From Grifola frondosa (taxonomy: Eukaryota; Basidiomycota; Agaricomycetes; Polyporales; Grifolaceae): a stretch of DNA of 64,000 nucleotides. Below the pieces are notes generated by a model that was not told the origin of the DNA, ran no database searches, and worked only from the letters and a program-made list of their open reading frames with translations. The position numbers were made by a program, and so were the translations under genes. The DNA lies in contig LUGG01000001.1 in the NCBI GenBank assembly GCA_001683735.1, forward strand, positions 3,472,001-3,536,000. The letters are read 5' to 3'. Position 1 is the stretch's first letter; the number at the start of each line of letters is the position of its first letter. Of this stretch, positions 34,959 through 43,755 are shown piece after piece.

Positions 34959-35296
34959 ATGGTATGCTATCAGCTAACCATTATACCTAAAGCCATTAAT
35001 GCTCACCTTCCTTCAGGGTTCTATAGTGTCTGCTATTGGCGGTTGTATCGGTGCAATCGTCTCTGCGATTGCAAACATCATCATGACTATCGTCGACGTC
35101 ATCGTGATGGTCAGTATACATCTCTGTAGTATCTCTGTTCTCTTGCTAACATTTTATGTCGCAGATCATCGTCACAATATTCGACGTCATCTTCGACATC
35201 CTTTGCTGCAACTGCTGCGGCGGCCGTACGCGTCGCACAGGCAGTCGCAGTCGTAGGTTTGGAAGGGGAAGGTCTGGCGTAGGGACGTCCTACTAG
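34959..35296 (+). CDS. Small Cys-rich hydrophobic membrane protein with myristoylation motif
   Basis: Three exons encode about 75 residues. Exon 1 is only the ATG (34959-34961), because a GT donor follows immediately. Introns 34962-35016 and 35110-35164 are both 55 nt. The protein starts MGSIVSAIGGCIGAIVSAIA, with Gly2 and Ser6 as in N-myristoylation sites and Cys11 as a possible palmitoylation site. A long hydrophobic, amphipathic stretch (IIMTIVDVIVM, IIVTIFDVIFDIL) follows, then a CCNCCGG cluster, and a basic tail (RTRRTGSRSRRFGRGRSG) ending GTSY. I recall similar unnamed small Ile/Ala-rich proteins in many mushrooms, but no function is known to me. A peripheral membrane location with the basic tail in the cytosol is inferred. 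Confidence 0.7.
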
Positions 35297-35610
35297 GCCA
35301 GACCTGCTGCCGAGCGAACGAGATACGTGATATACCTCGGTAGTTCTTATACTCCACAACCTTAATGAGTCTCGCGAGAGGCGTGTAGATTATCCTTCAT
35401 TCCTGGTCTTTCTCCGTCTTGAACGGAATGTGAGCAATGGGAATTTTGACTCGCTTTGAACACATGACTCCTGCGGCAGTGTCGAATGACTCTCGCGTTG
35501 GCCAAGCGCTCAGTGACGTTCCCATTTTTAGTAGCTGGGCGGGTTGCTAAAAGCCAGCACGGACTCTTTGCTCAGACTATAGTCTCTCGGAAGCCTTTAT
35601 CACTTCTCAA

Positions 35611-36867
35611 ATGCACCAGCACTTTCAGAGCCCACTTGTTGAAGTCCTTCACCGTCGCCTGCTAAACGTTGGGCAAGAGTTGAACGAGGCGGTTGCCCAA
35701 GGGATGCCAGCTGTCAACGCTTTTGATTTTGTTTGGACTCCCCTCCTGCACGACCTCGACGAAGCCCTGAGTGTGGGCTGCTTTGGAGAGCATACAGTAG
35801 CTCTGGCTCGGAAGGCTGCTGTTCAGGTCGCTCTGTTCACCAGACGTCACTTGAGCCATTCCACTCGTGCGACTTCCACTACCCCATCGTGCTCTGGAAC
35901 ACTAATCGAGGATATGCTTGGACGTTTGACTCTCCACGAGCGTGCCATGCCAGGAGAGGGAACGTTTCAGAACAGCCCTTCCTCACGTAGCAAGCTATCG
36001 TCGAGCGCTGCGTTTATTATCCCTGCCTGTGACTGGCTTGCGAACAACATTCACGACCCGTATCCGTCGAGGGAAGTGAAGGAAAAATTTGCGAGGATTT
36101 CCAGCACCTCTTTCAGATCCGTGGATACATGGTTCATTAACACCCGGCAGCGCATTGGTTGGGTCGCTGCCTCCAAAAGATACTGCAACGGGAATCGTGT
36201 CGATACGGCGGACCTCGCTTACCGAGTTTTTGTTCATGACGTCTGCAGCAAGCCCCCACTCAGCCCAGATGTCATCTCTGCATTCGCGGCAATAAAATCC
36301 AGTGTCGAGGAATTATATCGGAAGAAGCTGGAATCCTGCGACAGCCTTCTCACTTCCCTTTTTGAAGCTGCTGAAGAGGCCCGGCAGACATATATCTCCC
36401 CACAGAGGAATGACGATGCAAGAAGTATGTACACATTTGTCGTTCGCTGGAACAATCGATTTACGTAGTCATCCTTAGACCCTTCACTGTCTACATTATG
36501 CACCACGCATAGCCTTCGAAGATCCTCGGCATTTATGCAGACGGCGGACATCTCAAGCGATGTTTCTTGTCCAGAAATAACTCTTCAAAGTGGTCTCGAT
36601 GAAGACTGCCACATGGATGTTTCCAGTCTATATAAGTGCGTATGTTCCTCAAGGTTTTGTGTCTTTACTGAAGATTTTGCGAGTAGTGAGATATCCGGCG
36701 ATGCTCCCACAAGATCCAAGGAGCTTGAGATCGCAGTAGTGCCCGACTTAGTGACAGATACGCCTTCACTATATTCACGCAAGCGGAAATTTTCAGACGT
36801 TGATATCTACGGAAGCTCCAAACGGCTCCGTCTCTTATTCGGAGTGCCTTCTACAGAGGACAAGTGA
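35611..36867 (+). CDS. HD1-class homeodomain protein (mating-type-like)
   Basis: A homeodomain protein resembling the HD1 partner of the basidiomycete A (HD) mating-type locus. The N-terminal part (MHQHFQSPLVEVLHRRLLNV to about residue 120) corresponds to the heterodimerisation region of the class. The homeodomain runs from about residue 135 to 190: PACDWLANNIHDPYPSREVK, then SSTSFRSVDTWFINTRQRIG, with the helix-3 WFxNxR core kept and the longer loop of the TALE-like type. A 54-nt intron (36425-36478) joins DDAR to NPSLSTLCTTHS and leads to a C-terminal part with a bipartite-like nuclear signal (SRKRKFSD and SSKRLR). Stop TGA at 36865-36867. About 400 residues, shorter than many HD1 proteins. 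No HD2 gene and no mitochondrial intermediate peptidase gene, the usual neighbours, was recognised here. Confidence 0.8.
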
Positions 36868-37299
36868 TTTTTGTCGATCTCGGATTTTATATTATTTATT
36901 TATACATACATATATCTCGTACTAGTAGCTCATACTCTCGTGAACATTTTACGAAACATCGTGTTCGTGAATCTACATCTCTGCTTTTTGTTCAAATTCG
37001 TGCATTGTCATTGCGATCGGTTTAAAGGGTGCTGTTATGGAACGCTTGTAGATCTTCCGTAGAAGGAGTCATGGTCGTAATGTTGAGGCTGTGCACCCTA
37101 CGGTACGCCACCAATTAATACCAAGTACCGAGGCTGACGCGCTATCAGACCATCGTGCGAGTTGTCGGCAAGCGACCTTGGCCAGAAGGAGTCTTTTGAA
37201 GTAGAATCGTCACCCAAGACGGTGATGGGCAAACTTGAAGTACTCTTCTTTATGAATCTCCCAGCTCCTAAGGAAGTCCTGGTTCTCGTTATACCTAAG
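36868..37299. other. Intergenic, AT-rich then unassigned
   Basis: The first 200 bases downstream of HD1 are AT-rich with TATTTATT-type runs and look like a 3' flank. A 63-codon plus frame rich in Val, Leu and Phe at 36871-37062 is judged an AT-composition artefact. Confidence 0.4.
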
Positions 37300-38479
37300 T
37301 CCAACTGAGGCATGCACTTTTTCTCGCTATACAGATAGGCCGTCTTTTTCGGCTGCCCCTCGCGCGGGCCTCGTTCGCCATATCGCCAGTGAATGCCACA
37401 GTAGCACAGTGTACACAGATCGACTTTATTTGGACTGAACAGGTTCGTGAAGTTTCGTCGTCCACGGCATACCGCGTTTTCTGACGTGATTCCGTCCGGT
37501 TTGGTCCTGCAGCCACCCATAGTACGTGGATCTCTGGCTCTATCAGCTGGAGCTTCAAGGAGCCACACCTGTGGATGATGCCCAACCGCAATGTCAATCC
37601 AGGCGGCCCCGTGCTACGGAACTTTGGCCAGTTCAATGACAGTTTTGTGCTGTACTCACGCTGAACCAGACATATCATACAGGGAGTGGGCGCTGCCTGC
37701 TTGTCCACCGCCGGAGCAACGTCGTGTACGAGCGCATCCGGCTCGGCCCTCCCCTCCCCACCGACCTCCAGCAGCTCGTCCACGTCTACGCCCATATCTA
37801 CCGCCACCTCGAGCACGACGTCCCCTTTCCCCGACTCCGTGCCCAGCTCCAGCAAGAAGACGAGCTCCGGCTCCACGACCGCAGGCGCCGCCATCGTCGT
37901 GTGGCTTCACCAAGCGCGTCGGCGTCGGTGCGCCCGCACGAGCCGGCCGCCTCTGACGACTCGGATACTGAGTTATCGCCGCACGGTGCGCACGTTCGCA
38001 GTTACGGCGGCCATTCTAGCTAATCCCGAGCGGGTAGGGACGACGCAGCTGTACAGCGAGAGCTTGGCCGCTGATCATGACGCCGTTGCGTCTTCGTGCA
38101 CTGTCCATCGGGCCCAAAAAGGAAAAATATATACCTAATATAGTAAGCCTCCATAACCTGGTCTGGTACCCACCAGTGAGCGGAGGGTCGTCCGTACTTG
38201 TGTGCAGGTCGTTGGTCTCGTCAGAAGATCGTTCGGTCAGGAGTGGTAGAGTCGGCAGGATACAGGATGGATGCAGTGTCGAAGGAACGTACAAACGATA
38301 CAGACAAGTCTCAAACATCGGACGTCATCACCGTCGGGAGCTGGGAGCCCAATTGCAAACTAGAGAAAAAGAAAAGAAATAATCAGCTCTGGGTAGTACG
38401 TACTACCACAGCGGGCATTGTGCTGCAGGATGGTGAGGACGAGCTGGAGACAGTCCCTCCGGCGTACGAGCTGAGATAG
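37300..38479 (+). pseudogene. Degenerate paralog of the PPAY membrane protein gene
   Basis: This segment parallels the gene at 38988-40485. Readable pieces are LPLARASFAISPVNATVAQC with QIDFIWTEQ, then STWISGSISWSFKEPHLWMM, NPGGPVLRNFGQFNDSFVL, a Ser/Thr-rich stretch (SSSSTSTPISTATSSTTSPF) and a final exon with TAGIVLQDG ending ETVPPAYELR at 38479. The order is the same as in the neighbour: signal region, Cys-containing domain, Ser/Thr stalk, cytosolic tail. No clear start ATG in frame was found, the transmembrane helix is reduced to a short hydrophobic piece (TTAGAAIVVW), and stops or frame changes occur at several joins. It may be a decaying tandem duplicate, or a real gene whose splicing I could not resolve. 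Confidence 0.45.
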
Positions 38480-38987
38480 CGCCGCGGGGGCTTGGTGCCG
38501 CACTTGTGGAACGTGCCTGAGGCGCGGAGTTCGTGGCGGGCGAGGCGCCTGAGAAGCACCGCTGAGTCCTCGTTTGAAGAGCAAAGCTATGCCTTAGTTT
38601 TTGCCCTGAATTACGTTCACAGGGGCTGCATCGATGCATTTGGTACCGTCATTACACAGGGCATGAACTCGAGCTTTGTGGATCACGAACACCTGGAGTA
38701 CTAATAGTAAGTACTGTACATACTATACATCGATCAGTGCAATGGCCTCATCAAATCACGTAATTTCTTGTAGCTGGGCAGCGGTACTACGTCAGACAGT
38801 AGTCTAGAGTAGTTTGCACTCGGCTGAGATGTCCATCATTTCTCATCGGTCGTCTGACTTGGTCACAAATAGGTCGACGCGAGCGCGCGCGGCATTGACA
38901 TGAAGCACAGCTTCTTGTCTTCCAGCTGAAGTGAGACAGGAAGCCCATCGTTTCCATCGTCCTCCATAATTTTCCTGACACCCTCAA
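38480..38987. other. Intergenic between the two paralogs
   Basis: About 500 bases without coherent coding signal. It is the presumed promoter of the intact downstream paralog. No TATA box close to the start was recognised. Confidence 0.4.
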
Positions 38988-40485
38988 GTGAATCATGCGT
39001 CCCCCTCGACATACGGATGGCCCGTCCTCCTAGTCCTACCTCTCGTGCAAGCCTCGTTCTCCATCTCGCCGGAGGGCACCACGATAGCGCAGTGTACGAG
39101 TGTGGACCTGATCTGGTCAGAACAAGTGCGCCTGTCTCGACCTAAATACAGCTCGTATTTTATTGACGAGACTTGTATCCCAAACTTCCTCAGCCTCCGA
39201 TAGCACGTAAATTCATGTGGATGTTCCCAACTCCCCATCTGACGTGTATGTTATCCATAGCATCTGTGGGCGGCGCCCAACCGGGCCATTAACCCAGGAG
39301 ATCCTGTTCTACACGACTTCGGCCAACTCAACAGTAGTTTCATTCTATGGACTGTAGATCTCCCAGTCGGTGTGTCGTCTCTTCGGGCTTGAATATTCGC
39401 CACCAAAAAACTAGCTAAACGTGAGTCATACAGGCCAAAATGTCAGCTTCACATACGTCCGCACCGCCGACCCTACAAATCTTTTTGCCTCCGGTACAGT
39501 ATTCCGTTTATGCATGGCTCTTCCTACTCGCGCTGATCCCGCGTCGTGCCAGACATCGCATACACTGTGGTCCCAGGACCTAACTCTTCCTGCCTTTCAT
39601 CGACCAGTTCTAATGCTCCCAACACTACGAGCGGCTTAACAAGTGCAAGCCCCCTTGTCTCTTCTTCCCCGTAGGGTCCAGTAAATACGTCCGTGTTCTC
39701 CATGTCTAATCTCATCCCCTACAGCTCGACCCTTGAGAACTCGAGCCCTACGAGCACTGTCACCTCTACCAGCTCGAACCCTACGAGGATTGCCACCTCC
39801 ACCAACTCGAGCTCTAAGAGAACTGCCACCTCCACCATAATAGGTGCGGCCATTGGGGGAGCTGTCGCCGCGATCCTCTTCGCAGCCTCTGTTGCTGCGT
39901 GGTTCCGTCACCGCGCGAGGATGCGCTCACGCGCAGGCAAGTCTGCCTACGAGCACAGCTTGTTGGAAGCAGGAGATGAATCCGATTCCGGGTTCCCCCC
40001 GCCCCGTGAGTCCTTTCCCGTTCTGAATGCACCGTTGCGATTCCACTGATGCTCGGGCCCAGGGGAGACGGCGCAGCTGTCTAGCGAAAGTGCGCTGCCC
40101 GTCGCGCCTTTGCACCCGTACATGCTGAAGGTGGCAGGACACGACATGTCAAGTGTCCACAACTCTCTGTCGTCTTCGGCCACTCCCAGCAAGAGTGCGG
40201 ATGGCTCGAGCGCTGTCACGCGCGGCAAGGCAGTCGTTGGCGGTAAGTCTCCTTTGGTCTTTTTGAGGATACTCATCATTTCGCGCAACAGAATCCATCC
40301 CATCTTTAGTCGATTTGACTTCGCCTGTGGCTGCCGCTCCAGAGCGAGGCCAGCGCGCGGTTGACGCGGGGATCGTGCTCGCCAGCGGCGACTCGGGGTT
40401 GCTACCGCCTGCTTACGAAGACGTATCGATTAGGCCGAGGGAAGATAACCAAACGGTCGCACGACAGACTCCGCGAAAGCCATAA
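38988..40485 (+). CDS. Single-pass membrane protein with Ser/Thr stalk and C-terminal PPAY motif
   Basis: The ATG at 38988 opens a signal peptide (TYGWPVLLVLPLVQASFS) followed by ISPEGTTIAQCTSVDLIWSE. Later segments read HLWAAPNRAINPGDPVLHDF and QLNSSFILWTVDLPVGVSS, a small extracellular domain. A Thr/Ser stalk (SSTLENSSPTSTVTSTSSNP) precedes a transmembrane helix (IIGAAIGGAVAAILFAASVA) and a basic stop-transfer (WFRHRARMRSRAGKS). The cytosolic tail contains DAGIVLASGDSGLLPPAYED and ends RQTPRKP at a TAA at 40483-40485. The PPAY core fits a WW-domain (Rsp5/NEDD4) binding site. Exon limits in the middle are uncertain. It looks like a type I surface protein; sensing or wall contact is only a guess. 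Confidence 0.6.
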
Positions 40486-40942
40486 GGCAACGCGGAAGAA
40501 CATCGCATGCTCACGGAGAGCCTCCGGAGCCGTTGAGCTTGATTTTGAATATCATAAGACACTGCCAACCGCGATGGATATTTGTTCTTCGAGTCGCGTC
40601 GTGGGGTTGATGCTGCCGGACAGACTTATAATGAACGAGTGTATATATGTGGTATAGCCAAAATATATTGAAAGACCGGAAGTCGGTGTGTTCAAAGTGT
40701 TCGATATTCCGAACGTTCCGGTAATCAATATTCAATAATCAATCCCGGAGTCGATCATCCGATCGCGATCTGGGGCAGTGGACACCCAAAATCAAAAAAA
40801 TTTGGCCAGCGACCTTTGGCCGACGTCTGGCGACGTTCATCTCTTCAAGTCCCATCCCCCTACTCTGCGTCGAATAAAAACCGAAGCTACTGTGCGTATC
40901 TCAAGCAACAGTCGTTTCCTGATCTGATATTTTGGCAGAATC
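40486..40942. other. Intergenic, upstream of the F-box gene
   Basis: About 460 bases. An AT-rich run with an A7 tract sits near 40790-40801, and an AATAAAA TATA-like element lies near 40873, about 70 bases before the F-box ATG. Confidence 0.4.
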
Positions 40943-42667
40943 ATGATGGCGATGGATGACAGCCTTTACAGTCAAAAGAGCAACCCCGCAGTCGGAGCTC
41001 GAGACAGCTACTACCTCCACCTCACCCCGCCGCCCTCCATTCTAACATTTCCCGACATGAATCCAGCATCCCAAGACTGGGATATGATGGAGCCCACTCT
41101 CGGATCGGATGCGAATGGCTCTATGACGAGCAGCCCGATTCACCACCTTCCGCACGAGCTGCTCGCGCATATCTTCCTCTTCCTCGCGCACATGTCCCCC
41201 GTCGGCAAGTATATCCTCAGAATCTGTCATGTGTGCAAGCATTGGCGCGCGGTCGCCCTCTCCAGCGCCGACCTCTGGACGTCTATCTCATTTCACGACC
41301 TTGACCGTGCGCAGACGTTCCTTCGCCGCTCGAAATCACGCCCCATTCAAGTCTACCTGGATCGCAAGCGTCTACCAGACAGCACCGTGAACATTCTGAC
41401 TCCACATGTCTACCGAATTCAGAGCTTGCATGTTGCGCTCCGCAATCACTACGAACTGGAGGACCTGTTGTTAGGACTCAAGCACACCGCCGCGCCCAGA
41501 CTAGAGGAGCTCGTCCTGCACATGGGGCATCTTCGATGCGGATGGACGTCCAACTGGGAGCTCGCCGACCTTCTGAATACAGCTATTCCAGTCGAGCGCA
41601 GGTCACTTTCCGGCCTCGCCCCTTTCGACAGCCACACACCCATGCTGCGTTCTCTCACACTCTCCCATCTACGCTTCTACCCATGGACAGCTAGCATCTA
41701 CAAACATCTCATACACCTCACCATAATCGCACCGCCCCCGCCTGTGGCTGTGCAGGGCCTGCTGGACGTCCTGACGGGGTGCCCAGCCCTCGAGACCCTG
41801 GTCGTGCGGTTAAGCCATTTCTTCAGCAGCTTCAACACCGACACCCGCCCCGACTTCGGGCGCGTGGGCCTCGGCCACCTCCAGTCGATCGAGATCCTGC
41901 ACCATCATCCTCTTTTCGTCGGCACGCTGTTCGCGCACCTCTCAATCCCCACACGCTGCTGCATCTCCATAGCGAGCTCGCTGCCCTATGCATCGATGGG
42001 GTGGGACAGCCTCGCCACGATCGTGCGGGGCATCGACATGCCGCCGGACCTGGGCAGCCTCCGCCGCCTCGAGCTGGACGCGTCCGCGCTCCCAGTCGAC
42101 CCGCCCACGTTCGCGCCCCCCATCTCGCGCCCCGCGTCGGCCCTCCGGCGCATGGGGCGTGTGCTCGTGCAGCTGCGCATGTACGAGGACGCAGACGCGG
42201 ACGCACCCCGCGCGCAACCGCGCTTCGCGCTCTCCGTGAAGGCGAAGAACACGCCGCGCTGCATGCACGGCCTCTGGCACGCGCTCGGCGTGTTCGGCGG
42301 CGTCGAGGTATGCGCGGTGAGCGATGTGTTCTGGGCTGCGGGCGACCACCACGACTTCTGGGCGCGCGCGCTCGGCGCGATGCCGCGCCTGCACACGCTG
42401 CGCGTCCTGCGCGTCCCCCCAGGCGCGCTCATCGCACTGCTGCAGGTGCTCAAGGCCGGACTCGCGCAGCAGCTTGCGCGCCTCGTCGTCGTCGGCGCGG
42501 GCGGCGACGCGATGCTGCAGCGGGAGTTCGCGGAGTTCGTGCGCGGCTGTGCGCGTGCACGGCCCGCGTTTGCGCGCGTGGACGTGTTGGAGGCTGAGGG
42601 GTGGACCGCGGAGTATGTGGGGCGGCTGAGGGGGCTGGCGGTGTGCGAGGTGTGCGTGGGCGGGTAG
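40943..42667 (+). CDS. F-box protein with C-terminal leucine-rich-like region
   Basis: A single uninterrupted frame of 574 residues starting MMAMDDSLYSQKSNP. The F-box lies at about residues 70-115: HHLPHELLAHIFLFLAHMSP followed by RICHVCKHWRAVALSSADLW, the usual L-P-E-L...W-R-x-v-a...LW pattern. It should bind SKP1 in an SCF ubiquitin ligase. The rest has loosely repeated leucine-rich segments (LRSLTLSHLRFYPWTA, LETLVVRLSHFF, LRRLELDASALPVD), as in many mushroom F-box proteins, and probably binds the target. The 3' half is very GC-rich, with strong bias to C or G in third positions. It is intronless in a window where nearly every gene has introns. This family is large and fast evolving in Agaricomycetes. 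Confidence 0.88.
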   Translation: MMAMDDSLYSQKSNPAVGARDSYYLHLTPPPSILTFPDMNPASQDWDMMEPTLGSDANGSMTSSPIHHLPHELLAHIFLFLAHMSPVGKYILRICHVCKHWRAVALSSADLWTSISFHDLDRAQTFLRRSKSRPIQVYLDRKRLPDSTVNILTPHVYRIQSLHVALRNHYELEDLLLGLKHTAAPRLEELVLHMGHLRCGWTSNWELADLLNTAIPVERRSLSGLAPFDSHTPMLRSLTLSHLRFYPWTASIYKHLIHLTIIAPPPPVAVQGLLDVLTGCPALETLVVRLSHFFSSFNTDTRPDFGRVGLGHLQSIEILHHHPLFVGTLFAHLSIPTRCCISIASSLPYASMGWDSLATIVRGIDMPPDLGSLRRLELDASALPVDPPTFAPPISRPASALRRMGRVLVQLRMYEDADADAPRAQPRFALSVKAKNTPRCMHGLWHALGVFGGVEVCAVSDVFWAAGDHHDFWARALGAMPRLHTLRVLRVPPGALIALLQVLKAGLAQQLARLVVVGAGGDAMLQREFAEFVRGCARARPAFARVDVLEAEGWTAEYVGRLRGLAVCEVCVGG

Positions 42668-43755
42668 GATGGCGTAATTCGTAGGACTATCTAAGTGGAT
42701 TAGTGAGTGTATGTGTCCTAGCAGTACTAGGAAAATCGTTCACGAGATCGTAACCTGCGCAGGCGACACCTCAGCGCAACTTGCGAGAAACCGGTCCTGC
42801 CCTCTCACTTGGGCTCGCGCACCCGCCATGATGTGAAGATTGGATGATACCCTAGATCCAATCCGAGTGCACTGATTTCGATGCCGGTGCGCGCAAAGTA
42901 ACGGACCTCGTTCAACGTTATCTTCTTGCCCCGTAGTGGCTTTCCTTGATGGAGCCTACAGAGCTGGTTCAGCCACTGCGCTGCGTGCGCCCCGGGTCAT
43001 ACTACAGTCCAAAGAAAGCACATTACTTTATTGGCCGCAAGCAGCTCAAAGGGAAAATCAGCTGGCATGGAAGAACCGGCACGCTACCATTATCCTTATT
43101 AACTGAACATAGTTGACTGGTATCGTTACTATGCACAACTCATCCTGCGTAACTTTCGTAGTGAAAGCTAATAGGAAACTCTTTATAGCCCGGGTTGGTC
43201 TGAATCGGTTTGAGCGGGGAGTGATTACGCGGGACGGGCCCTGTTGACATGAAGAGAGAAGATGGGGAATAAAGATCCAACCTTTGTGGAGCCAGAGAGA
43301 AGATGGGGATGAAGTGAATGATCCAACCTTCGTGGAGGCTTTATACTTTATATCTCAGTCTTCGTCGAGGGGCTATATATATGGGGCCCCACAAGCGCGT
43401 GGCGATCAATATTAGATGCCAGAATGATTATGTTGTACTTCAAAATAACATAGAGCAATAGCTGGTGAGCAATGGCTAGTGTAAGGTAGACACTTGGTGC
43501 ATTAACGTGTCGTGTTCATCGTAAATATCCCAGTTAAAGTTATGCAAGCCTTGTCCTATGATTTATTGATTGAATGTCTCAGATCTCAGATCTCAGGCTG
43601 GACTAATAAAACGCGCGTGATATTCACAACTACCTAGTGGCGATACGGGTACACATGCCAGCGCACGAAGATACAACTACAGAATTATGCACTGGGATGT
43701 GCGGGACAACCATTACCAAGACGGACTGACCAACTGCTCACTCCATGCATTCAAC
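42668..43755. other. Intergenic, convergent, with a short direct repeat
   Basis: About 1.1 kb between the ends of the F-box and ARMT1-like genes. No gene was recognised. It contains the direct repeat at 43253-43339. Otherwise it shows no feature. Confidence 0.45.
43253..43339. repeat. Two-copy direct repeat of about 42 bases
   Basis: Both copies begin agagagaagatgggga and end gatccaacct, then t/c-gtggag. The second copy carries a few extra bases in the middle. The copies lie head to tail with almost no spacer. Confidence 0.75.

Noticed and set aside
36871..37062. 63-codon hydrophobic plus frame after HD1
   Set aside because: AT-rich 3' flank; hydrophobic codons follow from composition.
34346..37299. 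Search for an HD2 partner near HD1
   Set aside because: No second WFxNxR homeodomain motif was seen on either strand around the HD1 gene.
41779..42597. 272-codon plus-strand frame overlapping the F-box gene
   Set aside because: It is an out-of-frame shadow of a GC-rich exon, full of Arg, Ala and Pro with no motif.
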